Below are positions 27,143 to 35,696 of a stretch of 64,000 bases of DNA, piece after piece. Position 1 is the first letter of the stretch; every line of letters begins with the position of its first letter. The notes under the pieces were generated by a model, which was not told the DNA's origin, made no database searches, and worked only from the letters and a program-made list of their open reading frames with translations. Source of the DNA: Pseudochrobactrum sp. sp1633 (GTDB lineage: Bacteria; Pseudomonadota; Alphaproteobacteria; Rhizobiales; Rhizobiaceae); NCBI RefSeq assembly GCF_030376605.1, contig NZ_JARRAE010000002.1, forward strand, positions 186,001 to 250,000, written 5' to 3'. Position numbers and translations under genes: made by a program.

Positions 27143-30100
27143 TGATGAATTCAGACAAGTCATCCACCGGTACAGACAAATCACCGGAACTGATCGAAGC
27201 GCAGGCCGAATCTAAGGTTGAGGCCGAGCCGCAGCATAATCCGCAGACCGGCGGCTTTACGGCGCTGTTCATCCGCCGTCCGGTTTTTGCTTTTGTGCTC
27301 AATGTGTTGATTGTAGTGGCAGGCCTTGCCGCTCTCACCGGCGTGGATATCCGCGAATTGCCGGACGTTGACCGGCCGGTGATTTCCATCAGCACGACTT
27401 TTGACGGTGCATCTGCAGAAACTGTTGACCGTGAGGTCACGCAGGTTCTGGAAAATGAAGTTGCCCGTGTCTCCGGTGTGAAGAATATTTCTTCAACCTC
27501 TTCCTTTGGCCGCAGCCGTGTAACGGTTGAGTTCAATGACGGCGTGGACATCAATGTTGCCGCCGCTGACATGCGTGACTCGATCTCGCGTGTGGCCAAC
27601 CAGATGCCGGAAGAGGCCGATGCCTCCCGTATCATCAAGGCGGATTCCAATGCCGATGCGGTAATGCGTTTGGCAATCGCGTCTGAAACACTCAGCGTTG
27701 ATGATATGACGGTGATTGTTGAGGATCAGATTGTCGATGTGCTTTCCGCCGTGCCCGGTGTGGCCGATGTGGAAACCTATGGTGACCGTGACAAGATTTT
27801 CCGTATTGATATTGATCATAAACGTCTTGCCAGCTACGGCCTGACCTTTGCCGATGTCAGCTCAGCGCTGGCTTCAATGGCGCTGGATCAGCCTGCCGGA
27901 TCGCTGCGTAGTGCCTCGCAGGCGATTGTGGTGCGGGCAACGGCATCCGTGTCCTCACCGCAGGATTTCGAGAATATCATCATCAAGGGGCAGACCCGCA
28001 TTCGCGATGTTGCCAATGTCACGCTGGGGCCGGATATTGAAAGCTCGGCAGTGCTCAACAATGGCCGCAACAGTATCGGCCTTGGTATTATCCGTCAGGC
28101 ACAATCCAATACGCTGGATATTTCCGATGGTGTGCGCGCCGAAGTCGAACGCCTGAACAAGACATTGCCGCAAGGCATGACAATGCGTGTGACCAGTGAT
28201 GATGCGAACTTCATCCGTGGCGCTATGCATGAGGTGGAAATCGCGCTGACTGCGGCGATCCTCATTGTTATTGCTGTCATCTATATGTTCCTGCGCGATA
28301 TCCGTGCGACGCTGATCCCGACAGTTTCCATTCCGGTGGCGCTGGTCGGTACTGTTGCGGCGATTTATCTGGCAGGGTTTTCCATCAATATTCTGACACT
28401 TCTGGCGCTGGTTCTGGCGACCGGTCTGGTGGTGGATGACGCGATTGTGGTGCTGGAGAATATTGTCCGCCGTCGTGCAATGGGGCTGGGGCCGCGTGCG
28501 GCAGCGGTGCTCGGCACGAAGGAAGTGTTCTTTGCGGTTATCGCCACAACGCTGACACTGGTGGCCGTGTTTGTGCCGATCTCGTTTTTGCCCGGACAGG
28601 CAGGCGGCTTGTTCCGCGAGTTCGGTTTTGTGCTGGCAATTGCTGTTCTGCTGTCCTCCGTGGTGGCGCTAACACTGTGTCCGATGCTGGCCTCACGGTT
28701 TCTCACCGCTGAAGCTGTGGCACATGAAACCGGCGCAGATCAACCGCGCGGGTTTGTCTATCGTATCAGCACTTGGCTGGCCTCATTCTATCGCCGCAGT
28801 CTGCACTGGTGCCTTAACGCGCCGTGGATTGTGGTTGCGGCGGCTCTGGTCTTCGCCTTCTTCTCGTTAAGTGCCTATACGACTTTGCGTCAGGAACTGA
28901 CCCCGAATGAGGATCGTTCGGCCGTTATGCTGCGTATTTCCGGGCCGCAAGGCATCAGTATCGACTTTTTGCGTTCGCAGCTTGAACAGATTGATGCGGC
29001 GCTCAAGCCGCTGCGGGATAGTGGTGAAATTGTAAATTCCTATGCCATTGCCGGTTCCGGTGGTGCATCCAATAACGGTTTTATGGTGCTGACACTGGCC
29101 GACTGGTCAGAGCGTGAGCGCAAACAGCAGGATATTGTTACCGATATCAACAAACGCCTGCGCCCCATCACCGGCGTGCGTGCTTTCACTTTGCAATCGA
29201 ACAGTCTGGGTATCCGTGGTGCCGGTAACGGTCTGCAATTCACACTGGTCGGCAATGATTATGCGACGATCCAGCCGGTGAGCCGTGCACTGCTTGCAGA
29301 GATGGAAAAAGATCCGCGCTTCCAGCAACCGCGCCTGTCGGTGGATGCAACACAGCCGCAGCTCTCGGTGCAGATTGACCGTGAACGGGCATCGGATCTC
29401 GGCATTGATATTACCGGCCTTGCCAATGCGGTACAGTCGGTGCTCGATGGCCGCAAGATCGGCGCGGTTTATATCGGCGACCGCTCCTATGACGTGAAAA
29501 TGATGGCAACCTCCAATCCGATCAATGATCCGACGGATTTGGAAAATGTTTTCATGCGCACCGGTGACGGGCGTTATGTCTCTATGGCAACGATTGCTTC
29601 GGTCCGCGAAATCGCGGTGCCGCCGCAGCTGGCGCGTGAACAGCGCCTGCGCTCCATTGCGATTACCTCAGGTCTGAGCAGTGATTTTGCTTTGGGCGAT
29701 GCTTATAAGGTTGTGCAGGAACTGGCCGCGCCATTGCTGCCTGCCGGTGTGCAAATGGTGCCGCTGGCCGAAGCTGCAACGCTGGGTGAAACCTCAACTG
29801 GTCTGTTTCTGGTGTTCGGCTTTGCGGTGGTGATTATTCTGCTGGTTTTGGCTGCGCAGTTTGAAAGCTTCGTCAGTGCGCTGATCGTGATGGCGACAGT
29901 GCCGCTGGGGCTGGGTTGTGCGATTGTGGCGCTGATCCTCACCGGCACCAGTCTGAATGTTTATAGCCAGATCGGGTTGGTGCTGCTGGTCGGGATCATG
30001 GCGAAGAACGGTATTCTGATCGTGGAGTTTGCCGATCAGTTGCGCGACCGCGGCCTGTCTTTGCGGGAGGCCGTGGAAGAAGCATCGAATATCCGCCTAC

Positions 30101-30360
30101 GCCCTGTCTGCATGACAATGATCTGTGCGGTGCTTGGCGGTATTCCGCTGGTCATCGCTTCCGGTGCCGGTGCAGAAGCCCGTATTGCGCTGGGCTGGAT
30201 TATCGTCGGCGGTCTTGGTCTGGCAACCATTGCCACACTCTATGTGACACCGGTTGCCTATCTGCTGCTCGGCCGTTTCACCAAGCCGAAAAGCGATGAA
30301 GAAAAACGTCTGGATCGCGAGCTGGCTCATGCGGCCACGCTGGAAATGAAACCGGAATAA
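27139..30360 (+). CDS. RND multidrug efflux permease (HAE1/AcrB-like)
   Basis: A 1073-residue proton-driven pump with 12 predicted membrane helices and two large periplasmic loops. The relay Asp pair is present in ATGLVVDDAIVVLEN, and the partner Lys of TM10 in GIMAKNGILIVEFAD. The first 45 residues are hydrophilic and Glu/Lys/Ser-rich, longer than in AcrB. Three ATGs are adjacent (27139, 27142, 27145); the first overlaps the adaptor stop and the third is best spaced from the weak GCGGG. It forms an operon with the adaptor and is closed by a terminator at 30364. Confidence 0.95.
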   Translation: MMMNSDKSSTGTDKSPELIEAQAESKVEAEPQHNPQTGGFTALFIRRPVFAFVLNVLIVVAGLAALTGVDIRELPDVDRPVISISTTFDGASAETVDREVTQVLENEVARVSGVKNISSTSSFGRSRVTVEFNDGVDINVAAADMRDSISRVANQMPEEADASRIIKADSNADAVMRLAIASETLSVDDMTVIVEDQIVDVLSAVPGVADVETYGDRDKIFRIDIDHKRLASYGLTFADVSSALASMALDQPAGSLRSASQAIVVRATASVSSPQDFENIIIKGQTRIRDVANVTLGPDIESSAVLNNGRNSIGLGIIRQAQSNTLDISDGVRAEVERLNKTLPQGMTMRVTSDDANFIRGAMHEVEIALTAAILIVIAVIYMFLRDIRATLIPTVSIPVALVGTVAAIYLAGFSINILTLLALVLATGLVVDDAIVVLENIVRRRAMGLGPRAAAVLGTKEVFFAVIATTLTLVAVFVPISFLPGQAGGLFREFGFVLAIAVLLSSVVALTLCPMLASRFLTAEAVAHETGADQPRGFVYRISTWLASFYRRSLHWCLNAPWIVVAAALVFAFFSLSAYTTLRQELTPNEDRSAVMLRISGPQGISIDFLRSQLEQIDAALKPLRDSGEIVNSYAIAGSGGASNNGFMVLTLADWSERERKQQDIVTDINKRLRPITGVRAFTLQSNSLGIRGAGNGLQFTLVGNDYATIQPVSRALLAEMEKDPRFQQPRLSVDATQPQLSVQIDRERASDLGIDITGLANAVQSVLDGRKIGAVYIGDRSYDVKMMATSNPINDPTDLENVFMRTGDGRYVSMATIASVREIAVPPQLAREQRLRSIAITSGLSSDFALGDAYKVVQELAAPLLPAGVQMVPLAEAATLGETSTGLFLVFGFAVVIILLVLAAQFESFVSALIVMATVPLGLGCAIVALILTGTSLNVYSQIGLVLLVGIMAKNGILIVEFADQLRDRGLSLREAVEEASNIRLRPVCMTMICAVLGGIPLVIASGAGAEARIALGWIIVGGLGLATIATLYVTPVAYLLLGRFTKPKSDEEKRLDRELAHAATLEMKPE

Positions 30361-30363
30361 ATG

Positions 30364-30393
30364 AAAACGGCGGGATAAATACTCGCCGTTTTT
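30364..30393. terminator. bidirectional rho-independent terminator
   Basis: AAAACGGCG / CGCCGTTTTT hairpin between the convergent RND pump and hydA genes. Confidence 0.85.
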
Positions 30394-30410
30394 ATAAGCT
30401 TTATATGTGA

Positions 30411-31907
30411 TCACACACCAATCGGCATCAGCGCCGGATCACGTTCTACTTTGCGTGGTGCGACGACCTCTTTCCAGACAGACAAAGCCTGCTGTTGCGG
30501 TGTATTCGGCGCGCGTTCAATAAAGCGCCCGTCACCGGGCTCTGCCAGAATTTTTCCCTGCGCATAGGCAACGCGTCCGCCGCTGATAGTCATGCGTGGC
30601 AGGCCGGTGACTTTCATGCCTTCAAACACATTGTAGTCAATCGCCGAATGCTGATGTTTCGCCGAGATTGTCTTGGTTTCATTCGAATCCCAGATGATGA
30701 GGTCGGCATCCGAGCCTTCCAGCACCGCTCCTTTGCGCGGATAAATATTGAGAATTTTCGCCGCATTGGTAGAGGTAACAGCGACAAATTCATTTTCAGT
30801 CAGGCGACCGGTGCGCACGCCGGTCGTCCAGAGCACCGGCAAACGCTCTTCCAGTCCTGCTGTGCCATTCGGGATTTTGGTGAAATTACCAACGCCGTGG
30901 CGCTTCTGCTCGGTGGTGAAAGCGCAATGATCGGTGGCCACACATTGCAGACTACCGGCGCTCAAACCTGCCCATAGACTGTCCTGATTGATCTTGTCGC
31001 GAAACGGTGGTGACATCACGCGCCGCGCCGCATAGTCCCAGTTCTTATTCTGATATTCGCTTTCATCCAGTGTCAGATGCTGGATCAAGGGTTCACCATA
31101 AACGCGCATGCCTTTTTGGCGGGCACGGCGGATGGCTTCATGCGCCTGTTCGCAGGAAACATGCACCACATAGAGCGGCACGCCTGCCTGATCGGCAATC
31201 ATGATAGCACGGTTGGTGGCTTCGCCTTCCACTTCCGGCGGGCGGGAATAGCTGTGCGCTTCAGGCCCTGTATTGCCTGCTGCCAGCAGATTTTGCTGTA
31301 ATTGCGCGACAATATCACCGTTTTCGGCATGCACCAGCGGCATGGCACCGATTTCCGCACAACGGCGGAAGGAAGCAAACATCTCGTCATCATTGACCAT
31401 CAATGCGCCTTTATAGGCCATGAAATGTTTGAATGTATTGACGCCGCGAGCCACCACTTCCGGCATTTCATTATAGCAGCGCTCACTCCAGCCGGTGACG
31501 GCCATGTGGAAGGAATAGTCGGTGCGTGCTTTGCCTGCTTTCTGAAACCAGTCCTGTAGGGCTTCCAGCAGATTGCCCTCCGGTGAGGGCAGCACAAAAT
31601 CCACCACCATTGTGGTGCCGCCAGCCAGTGCCGCAGCGGTGCCGCTGTCAAAATCATCGGAACTATGGGTGCCCATAAACGGCATTTCCAGATGGGTGTG
31701 AGGATCAATGCCCCCCGGCATAATCAGGCAACCATAGGCATCAATTGTGGTGTCGCCCTGCAAATCATGGCCGATAGCGGCGATTTTGCCATCTGCAATC
31801 AGAATATCCGCATCGTAAGAGCGGTCTGCGGTAACGATTTTCCCGCCTTTAATCAGTGTTGTTTTCTTATCTGCCTGTGACTTAGTATGCGATCCGGAAT
31901 ATGACAT
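30411..31907 (-). CDS. hydA: dihydropyrimidinase / D-hydantoinase
   Basis: A 498-residue cyclic amidohydrolase that opens 5,6-dihydrouracil to N-carbamoyl-beta-alanine, the second step of reductive pyrimidine breakdown. It has the metal-binding DPHTHLEMPF (HxH), the carboxylated Lys in HFMAYKGALM, further His ligands in the HAENGD and VVHVSCEQAHE segments, and the ATDHCAF motif. Length is typical. It lies downstream of hyuC on the same strand with a hairpin between them, and beside rutR, preA and preT, which supports a pyrimidine rather than a hydantoin role. Confidence 0.95.
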   Translation of the reverse strand: MSYSGSHTKSQADKKTTLIKGGKIVTADRSYDADILIADGKIAAIGHDLQGDTTIDAYGCLIMPGGIDPHTHLEMPFMGTHSSDDFDSGTAAALAGGTTMVVDFVLPSPEGNLLEALQDWFQKAGKARTDYSFHMAVTGWSERCYNEMPEVVARGVNTFKHFMAYKGALMVNDDEMFASFRRCAEIGAMPLVHAENGDIVAQLQQNLLAAGNTGPEAHSYSRPPEVEGEATNRAIMIADQAGVPLYVVHVSCEQAHEAIRRARQKGMRVYGEPLIQHLTLDESEYQNKNWDYAARRVMSPPFRDKINQDSLWAGLSAGSLQCVATDHCAFTTEQKRHGVGNFTKIPNGTAGLEERLPVLWTTGVRTGRLTENEFVAVTSTNAAKILNIYPRKGAVLEGSDADLIIWDSNETKTISAKHQHSAIDYNVFEGMKVTGLPRMTISGGRVAYAQGKILAEPGDGRFIERAPNTPQQQALSVWKEVVAPRKVERDPALMPIGV

Positions 31908-31965
31908 TGTTCGTTTCCCCTTATGGTTTTTTGCGAACAGATGCGGATTAATCAGAAGGGTGAGG

Positions 31966-31994
31966 GCTCCGGCACAAATGACTTATGCCGGAGC
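31966..31994 (-). terminator. hairpin between hyuC and hydA (possible attenuator)
   Basis: GCTCCGGCA and TGCCGGAGC form a 9-bp stem just past the hyuC stop codon. No T-run follows on the minus strand, so it may reduce rather than end transcription into hydA. Confidence 0.5.
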
Positions 31995-32000
31995 AGATAT

Positions 32001-33251
32001 TTATACGATTTCAGCGGTCTCCAATGCCGCATACAATAGCACATCCGCGCCATTGCCTGCCCATTCTTTGGTGATGTCTTCCGCCTCATTGTGGCTCAGA
32101 CCATCAACACAAGGGCACATAATCATGGCCGACGGTGCGACCTGATTGATCCAGCAGGCATCATGACCGGCACCGGAAATAATATTGCGGTGTGAGAGGC
32201 CGAGACGCTCGGTTGCCTGACGAATGGTCGAGAGGCATGTTTCATCAAAGCTGATCGGATCAAACGCGCCGACCTCTTCAATCTGATAGGTCAGGCCGAT
32301 TTTCTCACAGATTTCCACAACGGATTTCTCCAGTTTCTGAGCCATTTTGGCGAGTTCTGCTTTATCCGGATGGCGGAAGTCGGCGACAAAAACAGCAGTA
32401 CCCGGAATAATGTTGCGCGAATTCGGGCTGATATGGGCATAGCCCACGGCACCCACGCCATTTGGTGCGTGTTCCCATGCAATCTCATCCACACGCTCGG
32501 TGATGCGCGCCATGCCAAGCCCTGCATTCACACGTTTGCGCATCGGTGTTGAGCCGGTATGGGCTTCTTTACCGGTCAGCGTAATTTGCAACCATTTCAG
32601 CCCCTGTCCGTGGGTGACAATGCCGATATCCAGACCTTCATCTTCCAGAATAGGCCCTTGTTCAATATGCAGCTCATAATAGGCTTTGATCGGGCGCTTA
32701 GTTGTCGGGATTGAACCTTCAAAGCCGATGCGTTTCAGCTCGTCGCCAACGGTTTTTCCTTCCGCATCCGTGCGGGATTTCGCCCACGCCTCATCAAAAA
32801 GACCGGCGAAGACGCCGGAGGCCAGCATCGCTGGCGCAAAACGCGCGCCCTCTTCATTGGTCCAGTTCACCACCTCAATCGGATGACGGGTTTTAATGCC
32901 GAGATCATTGAGGGTGCGCACCACTTCCAGCCCGCCGAGCACACCGAGCACACCGTCGAATTTACCGCCGGTCGGCTGTGTATCCAGATGGCTGCCGAGC
33001 ATCACCGGCGGCAAGGACGGATCACTGCCCTCGCGGCGGGCAAACATATTGCCCATCGTGTCGATGCCCATAGTCATTCCGGCATCTTCGCACCATTTCT
33101 GAAAAAGCAGCCGACCTTCGCGGTCTTCATCGGTCAGGGTCTGGCGGTTATTTCCCGTTGAAATGCCAGGGCCGATTTTAGCCATATCCATCAGGCTGTC
33201 CCAGAGGCGGTCAGCATTGGTTTTGAGATTGCTGTTCAGATGCGTGTTCAT
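32001..33251 (-). CDS. hyuC: Zn-dependent hydrolase, beta-ureidopropionase (N-carbamoyl-beta-alanine amidohydrolase) type
   Basis: A 416-residue M20-family amidohydrolase that would hydrolyse N-carbamoyl-beta-alanine to beta-alanine, CO2 and ammonia. The signature GSHLDTQPTGGKFDGVLGVL carries metal ligands, NEEGARF the catalytic Glu, and GAGHDACW a late ligand. The same fold serves allantoate and N-carbamoyl-L-amino acids; assignment to beta-ureidopropionase rests on the neighbouring dihydropyrimidinase and dihydropyrimidine dehydrogenase genes. It is the first gene of the minus-strand hyuC-hydA unit, divergent from rutR. Confidence 0.9.
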   Translation of the reverse strand: MNTHLNSNLKTNADRLWDSLMDMAKIGPGISTGNNRQTLTDEDREGRLLFQKWCEDAGMTMGIDTMGNMFARREGSDPSLPPVMLGSHLDTQPTGGKFDGVLGVLGGLEVVRTLNDLGIKTRHPIEVVNWTNEEGARFAPAMLASGVFAGLFDEAWAKSRTDAEGKTVGDELKRIGFEGSIPTTKRPIKAYYELHIEQGPILEDEGLDIGIVTHGQGLKWLQITLTGKEAHTGSTPMRKRVNAGLGMARITERVDEIAWEHAPNGVGAVGYAHISPNSRNIIPGTAVFVADFRHPDKAELAKMAQKLEKSVVEICEKIGLTYQIEEVGAFDPISFDETCLSTIRQATERLGLSHRNIISGAGHDACWINQVAPSAMIMCPCVDGLSHNEAEDITKEWAGNGADVLLYAALETAEIV

Positions 33252-33610
33252 GTCTGTTTCCGTATGCGGTCTGTATTGATCATGTCAGGTTCATAAAGGC
33301 ACGGGGAGACGGCATGTGGATTTCCTCCTCATAAGCGCATGCTCCGAAAACCGTGACAGGTTCTCGTGTTCTGATGCGCGTTGTTTCAAAGCCGCAGAGT
33401 AAAAAGAGCCTTGATTGTTTCCCCAAAAAAACGTTGATTACAGCTCCGTTCTGTTGCGGAGTATTTTATGTGGCCAGCCAATCGCTTGCGCGAATAACCG
33501 GTTAGCGTATCATTCACTAAAATTCGCTCAGGACAAGAGAATATCAGCGACGGAATTTGCCTGTAACGCACACTATTTGCAGGCAGTATGAAAATGCGGG
33601 GAAGAGCAGC
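33252..33610. other. intergenic region between divergent hyuC and rutR
   Basis: About 359 bp that must hold the hyuC and rutR promoters. I looked for the RutR consensus (TTGACCA-N2-TGGTCAA) and found no good match here, in contrast to the site upstream of preT. A short hairpin, CTCCG/CGGAG, is near 33443. Confidence 0.4.
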
Positions 33611-34279
33611 ATGGTACGGAAATCTAAACCGGCTAAAGACATTTCCGTGATGCAGCAGGAACAGCCTGAAAGCCTGTCGCGTATTCAGGAGATGAACCGC
33701 AAGCTCATTCTTGAAGCCGCTCTGGATGTGTTCTCGACCTATGGTTTCCGTGGCTCCACCATAGACCAGATCGCGCTGAAATCCGGCATGTCGAAGCCTA
33801 ATCTTTTGTATTATTTCCGCCGCAAGGAAGATATTTACAACACCGTTTTGCAGCAGACGATGGAAGAATGGCTGGCCTCGATGCAGGCCATTGACCCGCA
33901 GGGTGAGCCGCTGGAAGAGCTTGGCTCTTATATCCGAAATAAGATTGAAATGGCGTTCCGCAATCCTGCTGCTTCGCGCCTGTTCGCCAATGAAATCATG
34001 CATGGCGCACCGGCAATCGGCACTTTCCTGCAAGAGGATATGCGCGCACTGGTGGATGAAAAAGCGGCCATGATCGGGCAATGGATGGAGGAGGGCAGGC
34101 TGGCAAAGACTGATCCGCATCATCTGATTTTCACGATCTGGGCGACGACCCAGCATTATTCCGATTTTGAAACGCAGTTGCGTGCCGTGCTCGGTGAAAA
34201 ATTTGATGCGCCGGATTGTTGTGAGAAAACGGTGCAGGCGGTCAGCGCCATTCTGCTCAACGGTATTCGTCCCCGTTAA
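33611..34279 (+). CDS. rutR: RutR-type TetR-family pyrimidine regulator
   Basis: A 222-residue TetR-family repressor. The HTH (STIDQIALKSGMSKPNLLYYFRRKEDIY) is followed by a ligand domain with HLIFTIWATTQHYSDF and the terminal GIRPR, both close to E. coli RutR, which releases DNA on binding uracil or thymine. The frame opens upstream at 33557, but the ATG at 33611 begins the homologous region and has GGGGAAG upstream. It sits inside the reductive pyrimidine cluster, and a near-consensus RutR box lies upstream of preT at 37493-37508. In E. coli RutR controls the different, oxidative Rut pathway. Confidence 0.93.
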   Translation: MVRKSKPAKDISVMQQEQPESLSRIQEMNRKLILEAALDVFSTYGFRGSTIDQIALKSGMSKPNLLYYFRRKEDIYNTVLQQTMEEWLASMQAIDPQGEPLEELGSYIRNKIEMAFRNPAASRLFANEIMHGAPAIGTFLQEDMRALVDEKAAMIGQWMEEGRLAKTDPHHLIFTIWATTQHYSDFETQLRAVLGEKFDAPDCCEKTVQAVSAILLNGIRPR

Positions 34280-34306
34280 GCAGGAAGGGGTTGAGCAGGG
34301 AAAGAC

Positions 34307-34330
34307 AGCGGCAGAATATTCTCCGCCGCT
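34307..34330. terminator. hairpin between convergent rutR and preA
   Basis: AGCGGC and GCCGCT flank a 12-nt loop; TTTTA follows six bases after the stem on the plus strand. A moderate terminator candidate. Confidence 0.5.
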
Positions 34331-34381
34331 CTCAGTTTTACGGGTTCTGATGACCGCCTGTCCTGTCACCGTTTACCGCTC

Positions 34382-35695
34382 CTATTCCGCAGCCTGTTTG
34401 TGTTTTGCCATCGGATTGTTCGGATGGGTCGTCCAGTTGGCATAATCAGGGCTGATCGGCTCTTTGGTGCGCGGATCAATACCGGAGACCTGCTCCATCG
34501 TGATACAATCCTGCACAGGGCAGACGCTCACGCAGAGATTGCAACCGACACATTCCTCATCAATCACCTCGAAATGGCGCACGCCGTCCACCATCGAAGT
34601 AATCGCCTGATGGGAGGTGTCCTCACAGGCAATGTGACAACGGCCGCATTTGATGCAGGCATCCTGATCGATCCGCGCTTTGGTGACATAATTAAGGTTG
34701 AGATATTGCCAGTCGGTGACCTGCGGGGTTGCACGGCCACGGAAATCATCCAGTGACTGATAGCCTTTGCTGTCCATCCAGTCGGAGAGACCGTCGATCA
34801 TTTCCTGCACAACCTTGAAACCATAGGTCATGGCTGCCGTGCAGACCTGCACTGTGCCGCAACCGAGCGAGATATATTCCGCCGCATCGCGCCATGTGGT
34901 GATGCCGCCGATACCAGAAATCGGCAATCCGCGTGTTTCCGGATCGCGGGCAATTTCCGCCACCATATTGAGCGCAATCGGTTTGACCGCAGGGCCGCAA
35001 TAGCCGCCATGCGAGCCGCGTCCGTCGATGCTCGGTTGTGGGGCAAAATTGTCGAGATCAATGGAAACAATGGAATTGATGGTATTGATGAGCGATACCG
35101 CATCGGTTCCGGCATTTTTAGCAGCCCGCGCTGGCATCCGGATATCGCTGATATTCGGGGTGAGCTTGGTGATAACCGGCATGCGGCTATATTGTTTGCA
35201 CCATTTCACCACCATCGCCACATATTCCGGTACCTGACCGACAGCGGCGCCCATGCCGCGCTCGCTCATGCCGTGCGGACAGCCGAAATTCAGCTCAATA
35301 CCGTCGGCACCGGTTTCTTCCACCCGTGGCAGAATGGCTTTCCATGCTTCTTCTTCGCAGGGCACCATGATGGAGGCGATCAGAGCACGATCTGGCCAGC
35401 GGCTTTTAACCTCTTTCATCTCGCGCAGGTTGATTTCCAGAGAGCGGTCGGTGATCAGCTCAATATTGTTGAAACCGAGCAATCTGCGATCAGCGCCCCA
35501 GATGGCGCCATAACGTGGGCCGTTGACATTGACGACCGGCGGGCCTTCCGCGCCCAGCGTTTTCCAGACAACGCCACCCCAACCGGCTTTGAAAGCACGC
35601 TCCACATTATAGGCTTTATCGGTTGGCGGGGCAGAAGCAAGCCAGAACGGATTAGGTGAACGGATTCCGAGAAAATTCGTGGTCAGATCAGCCAT
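34382..35695 (-). CDS. preA: NAD-dependent dihydropyrimidine dehydrogenase, subunit PreA
   Basis: A 437-residue flavin/iron-sulfur subunit that, with PreT, reduces uracil or thymine to the dihydro form. The N-terminal part is an FMN-binding TIM barrel of the dihydroorotate dehydrogenase type (GIRSPNPFWLASAPPT, the NFGCPHGMSERGMGAA catalytic loop with its Cys, and GIGGITTWRDA). The C-terminus carries two 4Fe-4S clusters (CIKCGRCHIAC and CVGCNLCVSVCPVQDC). The frame extends to 35803, but the ATG at 35695 begins the conserved MADLTTNFLGI and has AAGGA upstream, so I use it. It lies one base after the preT stop codon, so the two are translationally coupled. Confidence 0.96.
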   Translation of the reverse strand: MADLTTNFLGIRSPNPFWLASAPPTDKAYNVERAFKAGWGGVVWKTLGAEGPPVVNVNGPRYGAIWGADRRLLGFNNIELITDRSLEINLREMKEVKSRWPDRALIASIMVPCEEEAWKAILPRVEETGADGIELNFGCPHGMSERGMGAAVGQVPEYVAMVVKWCKQYSRMPVITKLTPNISDIRMPARAAKNAGTDAVSLINTINSIVSIDLDNFAPQPSIDGRGSHGGYCGPAVKPIALNMVAEIARDPETRGLPISGIGGITTWRDAAEYISLGCGTVQVCTAAMTYGFKVVQEMIDGLSDWMDSKGYQSLDDFRGRATPQVTDWQYLNLNYVTKARIDQDACIKCGRCHIACEDTSHQAITSMVDGVRHFEVIDEECVGCNLCVSVCPVQDCITMEQVSGIDPRTKEPISPDYANWTTHPNNPMAKHKQAAE

Positions 35696-35696
35696 G